Source: Bacteriovorax stolpii (GTDB lineage Bacteria > Bdellovibrionota > Bacteriovoracia > Bacteriovoracales > Bacteriovoracaceae). From it: a DNA stretch of 64,000 nucleotides. Numbering within the stretch: position 1 is the stretch's first letter; every line of letters starts with the position of its first letter. Shown piece by piece: positions 52,189 to 60,924 of the stretch. Location of the stretch: positions 1 to 64,000 of the forward strand of contig CAMASK010000007.1 in assembly GCA_945860895.1 (NCBI GenBank). The letters are read 5' to 3'. Under the pieces are notes generated by a model. It was not told the origin of the DNA. It saw only the letters and a list, made by a program, of their open reading frames with translations, and did not search any database. The translations under genes were made by a program, and so were the position numbers.

Positions 52189-53444
52189 AAATTATTGATG
52201 CTGTTTGTAGTTCTTCCACTGAAGTCAAGAGAATGCAAATACGCTTTGATGAAGTGAGTGGACAGATTTTGGAAACAGGAGACTTGAAAGAGAAAGCCGA
52301 TTTCTACTTTGAGGATGATTGTCTCCTTTTTGCAGGCATGGGTGATGTGCATATTCACGCGCGGGAAGATGTTTCCGGAAAAAATATGTATAAGGAAGAT
52401 TTTCTTTCGGCTTTAGCGGCCATGAAAAATGGGGGACTCACTCATGCGGGTGATATGCCTAATAATCCAATCCCTCCCATTGATAATAAAAGTTATGAGG
52501 CGAAATTTCATTTAGGTGAAAAGGCTTGTGGCTGTTTGTGGTTTTACGCCGGCATTGGACCAGGAACACGGCCACTTTCCTACCCGGTTCCTTACAAGGT
52601 TTATATGGGCCCTTCAGTTGGAGAGTTATTTTTTAAAGACTTAAAAACTCTGGATGAAACCCTTTCTCATTATCGCGGTCAGCACGTGAGTTTTCATTGT
52701 GAGGATCCTGAAATTCTTGAGGCGAAAAAGAACCTGAAGTTTCATCATGAGCAGCGTCCTGTTGAGGCAGAAGCTGTGGCCACACGGGATGCCTTGATGT
52801 TGATTGAAAAATATCAATTGAAGGGAAAGCTTTGTCATTATTCTTCAGACGAAGGCCTGAAGCTCATTCGGCAAGCTCGCTCACGTGGAGTGAATGTTTC
52901 TATTGAAGTGACTCCTCAACATTTGTTTTTTGACATTGAAGAGCTTGAACCTTCAAAATATAAAGCTTTCCAAATGAATCCACCGATTCGTTATAAAAAA
53001 GATAAAGAGGCCCTTAAAGCGGCATTAAAAAATGACGAAATACAGTTTCTGGCCACGGATCATGCTCCTCATACTTTGGAGGAAAAAATGATCGGACAAT
53101 CTGGATTAACAGGTTTAGATACTTACGCGGGATTTGTTTGCTGGTTATTGAATGAAGGCTTCGCACCTCAACTTGTGGCAAAATTCACCGCTGAAAATCC
53201 GGGTGACTTTCATAATCAGTTTTTAGATTCATGGAAAAAACTATCCAAAAACTATGACAATTATGGTCTGGGTTTGGGATATCTAAAAAAAGGTTATCGT
53301 GCAAATTTCACAGTTCTAAATCTTAAAGCTAAAACGACTGTTACTAGCGACTCCTTAAAAACTAAGGTCAAACATAACCCCTTTATTGGCATCACCTTTC
53401 CTGGAAGACTGCAAAGTCTGTTCATTGGTGGCGTAAAAGTATGA
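52185..53444 (+). CDS. Dihydroorotase-like amidohydrolase
   Basis: 419 residues with the amidohydrolase metal sites: 'GMGDVHIHARED' (H-x-H), Lys in 'YKVYMGPSVG' (the likely carboxylated lysine), 'FHCEDPEI', 'CHYSSDEG' and 'ATDHAPHTLEE'. It resembles dihydroorotase and related cyclic amidases; the substrate is uncertain, since the neighbours are not pyrimidine genes. The TTG start overlaps the SDR stop (TTGA), and its own stop overlaps the next ATG, so all three genes are translationally coupled. Confidence 0.85.
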   Translation: MKIIDAVCSSSTEVKRMQIRFDEVSGQILETGDLKEKADFYFEDDCLLFAGMGDVHIHAREDVSGKNMYKEDFLSALAAMKNGGLTHAGDMPNNPIPPIDNKSYEAKFHLGEKACGCLWFYAGIGPGTRPLSYPVPYKVYMGPSVGELFFKDLKTLDETLSHYRGQHVSFHCEDPEILEAKKNLKFHHEQRPVEAEAVATRDALMLIEKYQLKGKLCHYSSDEGLKLIRQARSRGVNVSIEVTPQHLFFDIEELEPSKYKAFQMNPPIRYKKDKEALKAALKNDEIQFLATDHAPHTLEEKMIGQSGLTGLDTYAGFVCWLLNEGFAPQLVAKFTAENPGDFHNQFLDSWKKLSKNYDNYGLGLGYLKKGYRANFTVLNLKAKTTVTSDSLKTKVKHNPFIGITFPGRLQSLFIGGVKV

Positions 53445-54496
53445 AAATGCTTCTTCTTATTCCTGGCCTAAGCTTTTTAATTTTATTGATTGTTCTTATT
53501 TGGGCCAGTTATCCATGGAGTCTAAATGAAAAAATTGTAAAAGCTGAAGTTCTTCATTTTGAGCCAGATGGTATGGTGAACAATGAAGAATATCCGGCCG
53601 TCGTAAAAGTTCAGACATGGAATTTGGGTTTTCTTTATGGCATTGGATCTGATGGAAGTGCCTATGAACCGAAAGAAAAATCTTTTTACGAAGATAAGTT
53701 AAATAAACTTGTGGAAGAAATAAAAACTTCTGCTCCTGATATTATTTGTTTGCAGGAAATAGATTTTGATTCCAATCGAAGTTACGGCATCAATCAGGCC
53801 CGGTATCTTGCCATTAAAGCGGCCTATCCTTATGTTGCCGAAGCCGTGGGATGGAATTCCAATTATGTGCCTTTTCCCTACTTACCTTTTAGTCATCATT
53901 TTGGAAGAATTGTGGCCGGAGGAGCGATTTTAAGTAAGTACCCAATTTCTTCTCATCAAATTCATTTTTTAAAAAAACCACTTTCTAAACCCTGGTGGTA
54001 TAACATTTTCTACCCTCACCGGTATTTTCAAGAAGTTGAGATTGAGCTGGGTGAGAAAAAAGTGAAGTTAATTAATCTCCATCTTGAAGCTTTTGATCAG
54101 GGTGATAGAAAGGCCCAAGCGCAACTTTTGGTGGATAAAATCAAAAATGAAAAGATTCAATTAGTAGCAGGGGATTTTAATACTCTTCCCTTGAGTGCTA
54201 CTAAAAAAAGAAAATTCCAGGCAAGTGAAGATGATTATGAATCAGATACCACTTATGAAATACTTCTTAAGTCTGAGCTGGCCGAAGTCATACCAGACTC
54301 TATTTATGCTTTAGATGAGTCCCGTTATTTTACTTTCCCTTCGAATCATCCTAATCGACGCCTCGATTATATTTTCTATGATAAGTCCCTTAAAATGATA
54401 AAAGCCGAAGTTTTACCTTCGGCCCTATCAGATCACTTGCCATTAAAGGCAACTTTTCAAATTTCAACGCCTGTTTTTAATCCATATTCACAATAA
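53441..54496 (+). CDS. Membrane-anchored endonuclease/exonuclease/phosphatase-family protein
   Basis: 351 residues. An N-terminal membrane helix (about 4-23) is followed by an EEP domain: 'VQTWNLGFL', Glu in 'IICLQEIDFDS', 'LINLHLEAF', 'LVAGDFNTLPLS', 'RRLDYIFYD' and 'LSDHLPLKA'. The family cuts phosphodiester or phosphomonoester bonds of DNA, lipids or sugars; a membrane anchor favours a lipid or extracytoplasmic substrate (inference). ATG overlaps the upstream stop by four bases. Its 3' end overlaps the convergent transglycosylase gene by 20 bases. Confidence 0.88.
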   Translation: MKMLLLIPGLSFLILLIVLIWASYPWSLNEKIVKAEVLHFEPDGMVNNEEYPAVVKVQTWNLGFLYGIGSDGSAYEPKEKSFYEDKLNKLVEEIKTSAPDIICLQEIDFDSNRSYGINQARYLAIKAAYPYVAEAVGWNSNYVPFPYLPFSHHFGRIVAGGAILSKYPISSHQIHFLKKPLSKPWWYNIFYPHRYFQEVEIELGEKKVKLINLHLEAFDQGDRKAQAQLLVDKIKNEKIQLVAGDFNTLPLSATKKRKFQASEDDYESDTTYEILLKSELAEVIPDSIYALDESRYFTFPSNHPNRRLDYIFYDKSLKMIKAEVLPSALSDHLPLKATFQISTPVFNPYSQ

Positions 54497-56132
54497 TTTT
54501 CTGGCCAGGATAGATGGTATTTCTTTTAAGAGAATTAATCTTCAACAGAGTAGAGATTGGTAGATTGAAGTCTTTTGCAACTTTCATCAGATGATCACCA
54601 CGTCTTACTGTATAGATACCTTTTTGCGTATTTGGTAGTACCAGTTTCTGGCCTACCAGGATTTTTCCACGTTTAAGTTTATTGATGCTCTTGATTTTCG
54701 CCATAGGGGAATTGAATAGACGAGCAATATCTGTCAGTCTGTCGCCTCTGGCCACTTTATAAACTATTGGACGATTGGTTAGTTTTACTTTCGCAGATGA
54801 AACGCTCAGAGTTTCTTTATTAGAGGCCAGCTGAAGCCTTTGTCCTACTTTGAGTTTTGCTCTCCATGAACTCAGATTATTGTTTTCTGCCAAGGCCCTT
54901 GGGGTCGTCTTATAAGCTTTGGCAAGATTAATGATCGTGTCACCCTTTCTTACGCGATGGATTTTTGGCACTAAAGAAGCGGCAGTTCTGCGGTTCAATT
55001 CCTTACGAGATTCAGGCCGAGAAAATTTTGGTAGAGTTGTGATTGTCGCCACAACGGGAGCAGATGTTTTAACTTCTTCGGCCAGCTCGTAAGCATATTT
55101 GGACTTAGGTACTCTCAGCATATAAGTTCCGGCAAAGTGACGGGGAGTGATGTTTCTTCTAAGTTCAGGATTCAACTTTTTAAGTATTCTGTGATCCACA
55201 TTCAGGTTTTTAGCGATAGATTGCAAAGTAACATTTCTCTTTGCTGGAATCAAAACTGTCTGATCAAACAGGCGGTGCTGTTTTTTAGGAAGTTCAAATC
55301 CATAGGCCTTGGCATTGTTTACAATGTGCATGGCCGCTAAAACTTTCGGAACGTAGTTAATCGTTTCAGATGGAAGCTGTTTGTTTCGGGAAAGTTTGTA
55401 AAAATCTCTCGTTCCATACTTCATGATTCTTCTAATCATGCCATTTTCGCCAGCATTGTATGCGGCCAGAGCTAGTTCCCAGCTTGAAAAAATATTATGG
55501 AGATCTTTGAAATATTGAGCAGCAGCGTGAGTGGCCTTAAATAAATCCTGACGCTCATCCATTTCGTGAGTGATCACCATTCCATATCTTCTACCGGTTG
55601 CTTTAATAAACTGCCAAGGTCCTACAGCAGAAGCATGAGAGCGAGCACCAAGGTAGTAACCAGATTCAATTAATCCAACGAAATAAAGCTCTTTAGGAAG
55701 TCCATATTGCTGGAAAACAGCTTCAATATGATGCCGATATTCCTCACCATTGTTAAGAAATCGCTGAAAGCGATCACGATTTTTTTTAGTAAAGTAATCG
55801 ACCCAGAATTCCAAACGTTTGGTGTTTTTCTTTTTTAAGAAATCTCGTGAATAGGGAATTGCGTCTGATTCAGAACCTGGTAGTTCAGCATCGATTTCGG
55901 CCGTTCCAACTTCTTGTTTAATCTCGCCATCATCGGCATTTGCTTCGGCCATTTCGTGGGTGTATTCACCTTTTTTTGGCTTTTTTGCAAAACCTTTTTC
56001 AATCTCCACGTTACCCATAAGTGAACTCATTTCACGTGATGGTTCTTTTTTCATGGTTCTTTTCATTTGGGAGCAACCCATAAGCAAAAGTGCAGAAAAA
56101 GTTAAAGTGGAATAAATAGAAATTTTTTTCAT
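54477..56132 (-). CDS. MltD-like lytic murein transglycosylase lipoprotein with LysM repeats
   Basis: About 551 residues from the ATG at 56132. Lipoprotein signal 'FSALLLMGCSQ', acidic linker, then an SLT domain at about 110-270: catalytic Glu in 'FVGLIESGYYLGARS', 'AVGPWQFIKATGRRYG', 'ALAAYNAGENGM'. Three LysM domains end the protein ('RVRKGDTIINLAKAY', 'KVARGDRLTDIARLF', 'TVRRGDHLMKVAKDF'), with a possible fourth, divergent one around 300-345. It cleaves peptidoglycan glycan strands to anhydromuropeptides. In a predator it could serve self-remodelling or prey wall entry; that is inference. Confidence 0.92.
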   Translation of the reverse strand: MKKISIYSTLTFSALLLMGCSQMKRTMKKEPSREMSSLMGNVEIEKGFAKKPKKGEYTHEMAEANADDGEIKQEVGTAEIDAELPGSESDAIPYSRDFLKKKNTKRLEFWVDYFTKKNRDRFQRFLNNGEEYRHHIEAVFQQYGLPKELYFVGLIESGYYLGARSHASAVGPWQFIKATGRRYGMVITHEMDERQDLFKATHAAAQYFKDLHNIFSSWELALAAYNAGENGMIRRIMKYGTRDFYKLSRNKQLPSETINYVPKVLAAMHIVNNAKAYGFELPKKQHRLFDQTVLIPAKRNVTLQSIAKNLNVDHRILKKLNPELRRNITPRHFAGTYMLRVPKSKYAYELAEEVKTSAPVVATITTLPKFSRPESRKELNRRTAASLVPKIHRVRKGDTIINLAKAYKTTPRALAENNNLSSWRAKLKVGQRLQLASNKETLSVSSAKVKLTNRPIVYKVARGDRLTDIARLFNSPMAKIKSINKLKRGKILVGQKLVLPNTQKGIYTVRRGDHLMKVAKDFNLPISTLLKINSLKRNTIYPGQKIIVNMD

Positions 56133-56265
56133 TAAATGAACCTGCATCCTTTTGACATTATGTCAGACCATTTTTATTCTAACATCCACAATGTAGTAAG
56201 CAAGAATTCTTTACCGGAAAAATCATCCATTACAGTTTTTTTTTTTTTTAGTTTATAATCAATGA

Positions 56266-56772
56266 ATGAGTGAAATAAATCAAAAAAATGCTACTATCAT
56301 TGGTTTCAGGGAGTGGATTTCTCTTGGGGATTTGGGTCTCGTGGCCCTAAAGGCAAAGATAGATACTGGAGCGAAAACTTCAAGCATGCACGCCTTTGAT
56401 ATAAAAGTTGTAAGACGTGGAGGTGTTGCCTTTGTAAAATTCAAAGTTCATCCAATTCAAAAAAATAAAGATATTGTGGTAGCGTGTAGTGCCCCTATGG
56501 TTGATCGAAGAATCGTTACAGATTCCGGAGGCCATAGAGAAAATCGTTATGTGATTAATACAACGATTCAAATGGGTGGTATGAGAAAAGTTATTGAACT
56601 GACTCTTTCAAATCGTGAAACCATGAAGTACAGGATGCTTATTGGTAGAGAGGCACTTAAGCAATTTTATATCGATCCGTCTCAGTCTTATCTTTTAAAA
56701 AAAAATATCAAACAAAAAAATTATTTAAAAGATATTAAGCTTCAAATGACTAAACTTGGAAAAGAGCTTTAA
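56266..56772 (+). CDS. Retropepsin-like protein of the RimK-linked PF05618 family
   Basis: 168 residues. The motif 'LKAKIDTGAKTSSMHA' gives the retropepsin D-T-G-A loop and is the family's hallmark, with 'IVTDSGGHRENRYVI' and 'RMLIGREALK' further on. PF05618 is often annotated 'ATP-dependent zinc protease', but its fold is a single-lobe aspartic protease, expected to act as a dimer. It is often encoded near RimK-like ATP-grasp ligases, which makes it notable that an RLAN ATP-grasp cluster lies 20 kb to the left. Its 3' end overlaps the convergent pterin dehydratase gene by 23 bases. Confidence 0.85.
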   Translation: MSEINQKNATIIGFREWISLGDLGLVALKAKIDTGAKTSSMHAFDIKVVRRGGVAFVKFKVHPIQKNKDIVVACSAPMVDRRIVTDSGGHRENRYVINTTIQMGGMRKVIELTLSNRETMKYRMLIGREALKQFYIDPSQSYLLKKNIKQKNYLKDIKLQMTKLGKEL

Positions 56773-57097
56773 AGCTGTCAGTAATTTTCGCTGCCAAAAT
56801 GAAGTCATTTTCCACTAGATTGTTATTGGTGTGAGTCCAGATTTCAATATTGCAATGTCCCCAGCCTAAATGAATTTCCGGATGATGTTTCTCTATTTCG
56901 GCCAGTCTTCCCACTTCATTGGTAAATTCAAGGGCGCGCTTAAAGTTTTTGAACTTAAATTCCCTCTTTAGTCTTGTGTCGTCATGAGTCAGATGCCAGT
57001 CCGAGCCTAATTCGGCGATTAATTTTTTCTTTTCCTCCATAGGCAATGGGGGAACATAACTTGAGCATGGCACGCATTTTTTATCTTTAAGATTCAT
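56750..57097 (-). CDS. Pterin-4a-carbinolamine dehydratase
   Basis: 115 residues, the usual length. Hallmarks: 'KKCVPCSSYVPPLPMEEKKKL', 'FKFKNFKRALEFTNEVGRLAE', catalytic 'EKHHPEIHLGWGHCNIEIWTH'. It recycles the pterin cofactor of aromatic amino acid hydroxylases. No such hydroxylase gene is in the window. An unusual C-x-x-C sits near its start. Confidence 0.93.
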   Translation of the reverse strand: MNLKDKKCVPCSSYVPPLPMEEKKKLIAELGSDWHLTHDDTRLKREFKFKNFKRALEFTNEVGRLAEIEKHHPEIHLGWGHCNIEIWTHTNNNLVENDFILAAKITDSFKALFQV

Positions 57098-57148
57098 TAG
57101 TTTTCTCCTAGACTCGTGAAAGTATCCTTTAATTCTAAGGAGTCGTAA

Positions 57149-58855
57149 ATGCGTCTCATCTTTTTATTGATCTTTGTTGTCGGTTGCTCTCATCAGGTCA
57201 ATATAATTTCTCCTCCCAAGCATTTTAGCCGTGCAAAATATGAAAGCACAGCTTCAGGCAACATGGTGGCTTCTCAAGGTGAAGCCACTTCCCGTGCAGC
57301 TTTGAATATTCTTTCAAATGGTGGAAATATAATTGACGCTTTTGTGGCGGCTTCTTTCACAATTTCAGTTGAAAGGCCACAATCCACGGGCATTGGTGGT
57401 GGCGGTTTTTTACTTTTTTATAATCATGCTGAAAATCAAGTTTATGCTTTTGATTTCAGAGAAATTGCTCCACTTGGGTCTGATTCAAAAATGTTTTTAA
57501 CTAAAGATGGGCAATCGCAACCCCTCTTGTCTCAGGAAGGTGCTCTCGCCGTTGCGACTCCAGGACTAGTTGCTGGGCTCTATGATATTCATAAACGTTT
57601 TGGTCGTTTGCCTTGGAAACAAACCATGGCAGCGGCCATTGAGTTGGCCCGCAGAGGATTTCCGCTTTATGACCAACTACAAGTGGCCCTTAAGGATCGT
57701 GAGCATTTGTTGAAGGTTGACCCTGAGGCCAAAAAGATATTTTTAAATTCAGACGGTACCGTTCCCAAGCTTGGAACCTTTATTGTGCAAGAAAATCTGG
57801 CCAAAACCCTTGAGTTGATCGCTGAAAAAGGAAGAGATGCATTTTATCATGGTAAAGTGGCCAAAGCGATTGTGAAGACGGTTCATTCCAAGCGTGGAAT
57901 TCTTTCCCTTAAAGATTTGAAAAATTATCAAATGAAAGTCCGCACTCCGGTTAGCACACACTACAAAGGTCTCAAGGTTTATTCCATGCCCCCGCCAAGT
58001 TCTGGAGGAATTCATGTGATACAAATTTTGAAAATGCTTGAGCCTCATAATTTGAAAAGTATGGGACCTCAGTCCACTGAGGCCGTGCATTTGATGGCCA
58101 ATAGCATGCAGCGTGCTTTCATGGATCGTGCGACCTATTTGGGTGATCCTGATTTTCATGTTGTGCCGGTAAAAGAGCTTCTAGAAAAAACTTATTTACA
58201 GCGACTCTCAAAAGAAATCGATACGGACAAGGCCATCAAGGCAGATCAATTAAAAGCTGTTCCACTTCCTTATGAATCCAGTGAAACGACCCATTTCACG
58301 ATTGCAGATAAAGATGGAAATATGGTGGCCTCTACTCAGACTATTAATGGTTGGTTCGGTTCAGGTGTTATTGCACAAGGAACTGGAATCATTTTAAATA
58401 ATGAAATGGATGACTTCGCACAAAAAGTTGGTGAGCAGAATCTTTTTGGTGCTGTTGGTGGGAATAATAATCTTGTTGAGGCAAATAAGCGACCTCTCTC
58501 AAGCATGTCACCAACCATTATTACCCAAGAAGATAAACCCTATATGGCACTGGGCTCACCATCGGGTACTAGAATCATTACCTGTGTAGCCCAAACCATA
58601 TTAAATACGGTGGAATTTAAAATGCCTTTATTTGAAGCTGTGGCGGCCACAAGAATTCATCAGCAATGGCGTCCAGATGTTTTAAAAATTGAAGCACCTT
58701 TTCTTTCTGAAAAAGTAGAAAAGGATTTAAAGGCAAAGGGTCATAATGTCATTCATGACAAACTTGGCTGTTCAATCCAGGCCATTAAGCGCGAGAATAA
58801 AAAATGGACTGGTGTCTCAGATCCGCGAGGCGAAGGCTTAGCAATAGGTAACTAA
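57149..58855 (+). CDS. ggt: Gamma-glutamyltransferase lipoprotein
   Basis: 568 residues, typical length. Signal with lipobox 'FVVGC' (Cys13) replaces the usual cleavable signal peptide, so it should be membrane-anchored. 'STGIGGGGFLLFYN', 'FDFREIAP', catalytic Thr in 'SSETTHFTIADKDGN' where autocleavage makes the two subunits, and 'SSMSPTIITQ', 'GSPSGTRIITC' in the small subunit. It transfers or hydrolyses gamma-glutamyl groups of glutathione and similar peptides outside the cytoplasm. Confidence 0.95.
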   Translation: MRLIFLLIFVVGCSHQVNIISPPKHFSRAKYESTASGNMVASQGEATSRAALNILSNGGNIIDAFVAASFTISVERPQSTGIGGGGFLLFYNHAENQVYAFDFREIAPLGSDSKMFLTKDGQSQPLLSQEGALAVATPGLVAGLYDIHKRFGRLPWKQTMAAAIELARRGFPLYDQLQVALKDREHLLKVDPEAKKIFLNSDGTVPKLGTFIVQENLAKTLELIAEKGRDAFYHGKVAKAIVKTVHSKRGILSLKDLKNYQMKVRTPVSTHYKGLKVYSMPPPSSGGIHVIQILKMLEPHNLKSMGPQSTEAVHLMANSMQRAFMDRATYLGDPDFHVVPVKELLEKTYLQRLSKEIDTDKAIKADQLKAVPLPYESSETTHFTIADKDGNMVASTQTINGWFGSGVIAQGTGIILNNEMDDFAQKVGEQNLFGAVGGNNNLVEANKRPLSSMSPTIITQEDKPYMALGSPSGTRIITCVAQTILNTVEFKMPLFEAVAATRIHQQWRPDVLKIEAPFLSEKVEKDLKAKGHNVIHDKLGCSIQAIKRENKKWTGVSDPRGEGLAIGN

Positions 58856-58860
58856 AAAAA

Positions 58861-58886
58861 AGAGAGCAGCTGCTCTCTTTTTTTTT
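58861..58886 (+). terminator. Rho-independent terminator of ggt
   Basis: AGAGAGCAG-CTGCTCTCT, a perfect 18-base palindrome, followed by eight T; a preceding A-run would let it work on the other strand too. Confidence 0.88.
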
Positions 58887-59038
58887 GCTTAAAATGCCAC
58901 AAAAGTAGTTATCTTTTCCTTAACAACCTGGGTCTAGTATCTACGCTAAGGAGTAATTTCCATTCTTTAAGTCTGGCATTCGTTTTGCTTAACTCCTCCT
59001 AGTTATTTGAATGTGACGTCAATTACAAGGAGAGTTTA

Positions 59039-59890
59039 ATGAAAAAAAGAAGCAAATTAGAAAAACTCATGCCCTATGTTATGGGTGCATGCATGCTTAC
59101 ACTAGTGGCCGCGTGTGGAAGTGATGATGATGATAATAATGGTTCTCAACAACAACAGCAAGAGGAAGGAATTTATCAAGTAAGCTTTAAACCGATTAAT
59201 AATCAAGTTGCGGGTTCGGTAGCAGGTACTGGAGATATCAGGATTGAAGGTGACGATGTTGTTGTAAAAATGAATATCACTGGAGCTCCTTCAGCAAGAC
59301 ATCCCCAGTACATTAACTTAGGATCTTCTTGTCCTACAACGTCTAATGATACTAATAAAGATGGATTTGTGGATGAAGTTGAAGCTTCTGCAGTGGCAGG
59401 TGATATAATTGTCCCACTTGATAGCAATATTGCTTCTCAAGTTTTAGGCCAAAATTCCTATCCGTCTGGCGCAAATTATAATTACAACGAGAGCGCTTCA
59501 TTAACTATCATGCTCGCCGATTTACGCGCTCCGGATTTAGATCCAAGTGATAATCTTGTCAAGCTAGAAGCTGGAGATGATTTAAATCTAGCAGGTAGAG
59601 TGGTTTTAATTCATGGTGTTGCTTCATCAGCAAATCTTCCAGGCACAGTGGCAGCAAGAGACGCAACTGACAATGCAGCTGAAACACTTCCCATCGCTTG
59701 CGGTGTGATCAGAAGAGTTTCTGGCGGTGGTACTACTGGCGGTACATCTGGTGGAACGACTGGTGGTACAACTGGTGGAACTACTGGTGGAACTACTGGC
59801 GGTACAACGGGTGGAACTACTGGCGGCACAGGTGGAACAACTGGTGGTACAGGTGGCACAACTGGTGGGGCCATAAGAGGTAATAACTAG
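59039..59890 (+). CDS. Lipoprotein with calcium-loop-like motif and Gly-Thr repeat tail
   Basis: 283 residues. Strong AAGGAG site. Signal with lipobox 'LVAAC' (Cys about 22), then an Asp run and Gln run. The globular part (about 45-228) is beta-rich; 'DTNKDGFVDEVEA' matches an EF-hand-type calcium loop, and the overall pattern with 'ADLRAPDLDPSDNLVKL' and 'VVLIHGVASSANLP' resembles CHRD-like or superoxide-dismutase-like lipoproteins. Residues about 230-278 are Gly-Gly-Thr-Thr repeats. The tail could be a flexible stalk or attachment region. Function unknown. Confidence 0.75.
   Translation: MKKRSKLEKLMPYVMGACMLTLVAACGSDDDDNNGSQQQQQEEGIYQVSFKPINNQVAGSVAGTGDIRIEGDDVVVKMNITGAPSARHPQYINLGSSCPTTSNDTNKDGFVDEVEASAVAGDIIVPLDSNIASQVLGQNSYPSGANYNYNESASLTIMLADLRAPDLDPSDNLVKLEAGDDLNLAGRVVLIHGVASSANLPGTVAARDATDNAAETLPIACGVIRRVSGGGTTGGTSGGTTGGTTGGTTGGTTGGTTGGTTGGTGGTTGGTGGTTGGAIRGNN
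59727..59877 (+). repeat. Gly-Gly-Thr-Thr coding repeats
   Basis: Repeated GGTGGAACTACT / GGCGGTACAACG-type 12-base units (and shortened 9-base ones) code about ten Thr-Gly-Gly-Thr units. Units are diverged at third positions, so older than the 9-base repeats of the collagen-like gene. Confidence 0.8.
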
Positions 59891-59912
59891 TTTTTTTGAA
59901 TTAAAAAAAGAG

Positions 59913-59946
59913 AGGGGACAATGTGAAAGCATTGCCCCTTTTTTTA
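59913..59946. terminator. Bidirectional terminator between convergent genes
   Basis: AGGGG-A-CAATG and CATTG-CCCCT pair with one unpaired base around TGAAAG, with a T-run after and an A-run before. It overlaps the stop codon of the convergent gene ending at 59944. Confidence 0.8.
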
Positions 59947-60831
59947 TTTGATTAGATTTTTATCGAGATGCTGCTGCCAGATGGGTCCAGTTGGTGCTGG
60001 CAAATAAGATTTATCAAATTCAATACCCTTTGATTTTCCGATTGCGATTACAGTGAATTTTTTTTCAACGTTGGCCTTCGAAACTTTTCCTTTTACCCAT
60101 TCAAACATTCTATCTGGATTCCAAAAAAATAATTTTTTATGGACTTCTTTTTCAGGGGCCCAGGATTGAGCATTCATTATAAGTGACCAAAGGCTAACAC
60201 CTTCTGTTTTCAAAGGAGGTCCGGCATATTTAAGAGGAATAAGTACAGTTTGTGACCAAGCCTCGGTCATTTCAGTGTCAAGAATTCCTGCCACTTCTAA
60301 AAAACTTGCACCAAAAGCGGAACAACCAGAGCCTTCTGCGTAAAGCGGTCGATTCGCCAGACCATAATATCTGCCTACATTGTAGCTACGGTATTCTTTT
60401 AAATAAGTAACAACTCTTGCACATTGGCCTTCATTCAATTTAAATTTCACAAAATTTAATCGCTCACCATCTTGGGATAATTCTTTAATCTCTTCTTCAA
60501 CATCTGCGGATTGCTCCAGGCCACCTGCAAAACTATGATACAAAACTCCTAGTCCTCTTTGTTCAATCAAAAGCTGGTTCAGGTAGTCAAAGTTTGTTCC
60601 AACCATTCCGGTGCGCTCAATTTTGTCACCACACTGAAGTTCCACAAAAACGTGACCCATAAAACGAGATTGAAAACGTAGTCGATTTTTAGCTGCTGAG
60701 ACGGCTAGCTTCGCCGGACTTGACCAATCCAGACCGAGCGGAGAAGGGATAAAATATAAGGTCAAAGAATTAGTAGTATTGGCCATAAGATTGAATGAAC
60801 TCAAGGTCAGTAGGAAAATCAATTTTTTCAT
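59944..60831 (-). CDS. Exported protein, possibly permuted papain-like (NlpC/P60 clan)
   Basis: About 295 residues from the ATG at 60831, giving signal peptide 'LIFLLTLSSFNLMA'; an upstream TTG/ATG region lacks support. The order of a His in 'FMGHVFVELQCG' followed much later by a Cys in 'GSGCSAFGASFLEVAGI' is that of circularly permuted papain-like hydrolases, and the surrounding strands fit. If so it would be a periplasmic amidase or peptidase. That is tentative: the third residue is not clear. It is otherwise without a recognised family. Confidence 0.6.
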   Translation of the reverse strand: MKKLIFLLTLSSFNLMANTTNSLTLYFIPSPLGLDWSSPAKLAVSAAKNRLRFQSRFMGHVFVELQCGDKIERTGMVGTNFDYLNQLLIEQRGLGVLYHSFAGGLEQSADVEEEIKELSQDGERLNFVKFKLNEGQCARVVTYLKEYRSYNVGRYYGLANRPLYAEGSGCSAFGASFLEVAGILDTEMTEAWSQTVLIPLKYAGPPLKTEGVSLWSLIMNAQSWAPEKEVHKKLFFWNPDRMFEWVKGKVSKANVEKKFTVIAIGKSKGIEFDKSYLPAPTGPIWQQHLDKNLIK

Positions 60832-60924
60832 ACTCAGTATTCTCTCAATAAGCGCTGAAAGGAGCAAAGGGAAAAAACTTTACAGACTAAAAGCTCCGAA
60901 GAATGATGGTTGAAAGGAATTTTG

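Noticed and set aside
59611-59932. Antisense Pro/Val- and Cys/Thr-rich frames over the lipoprotein tail
   Set aside because: Products of the Gly-Thr repeat on the other strand.
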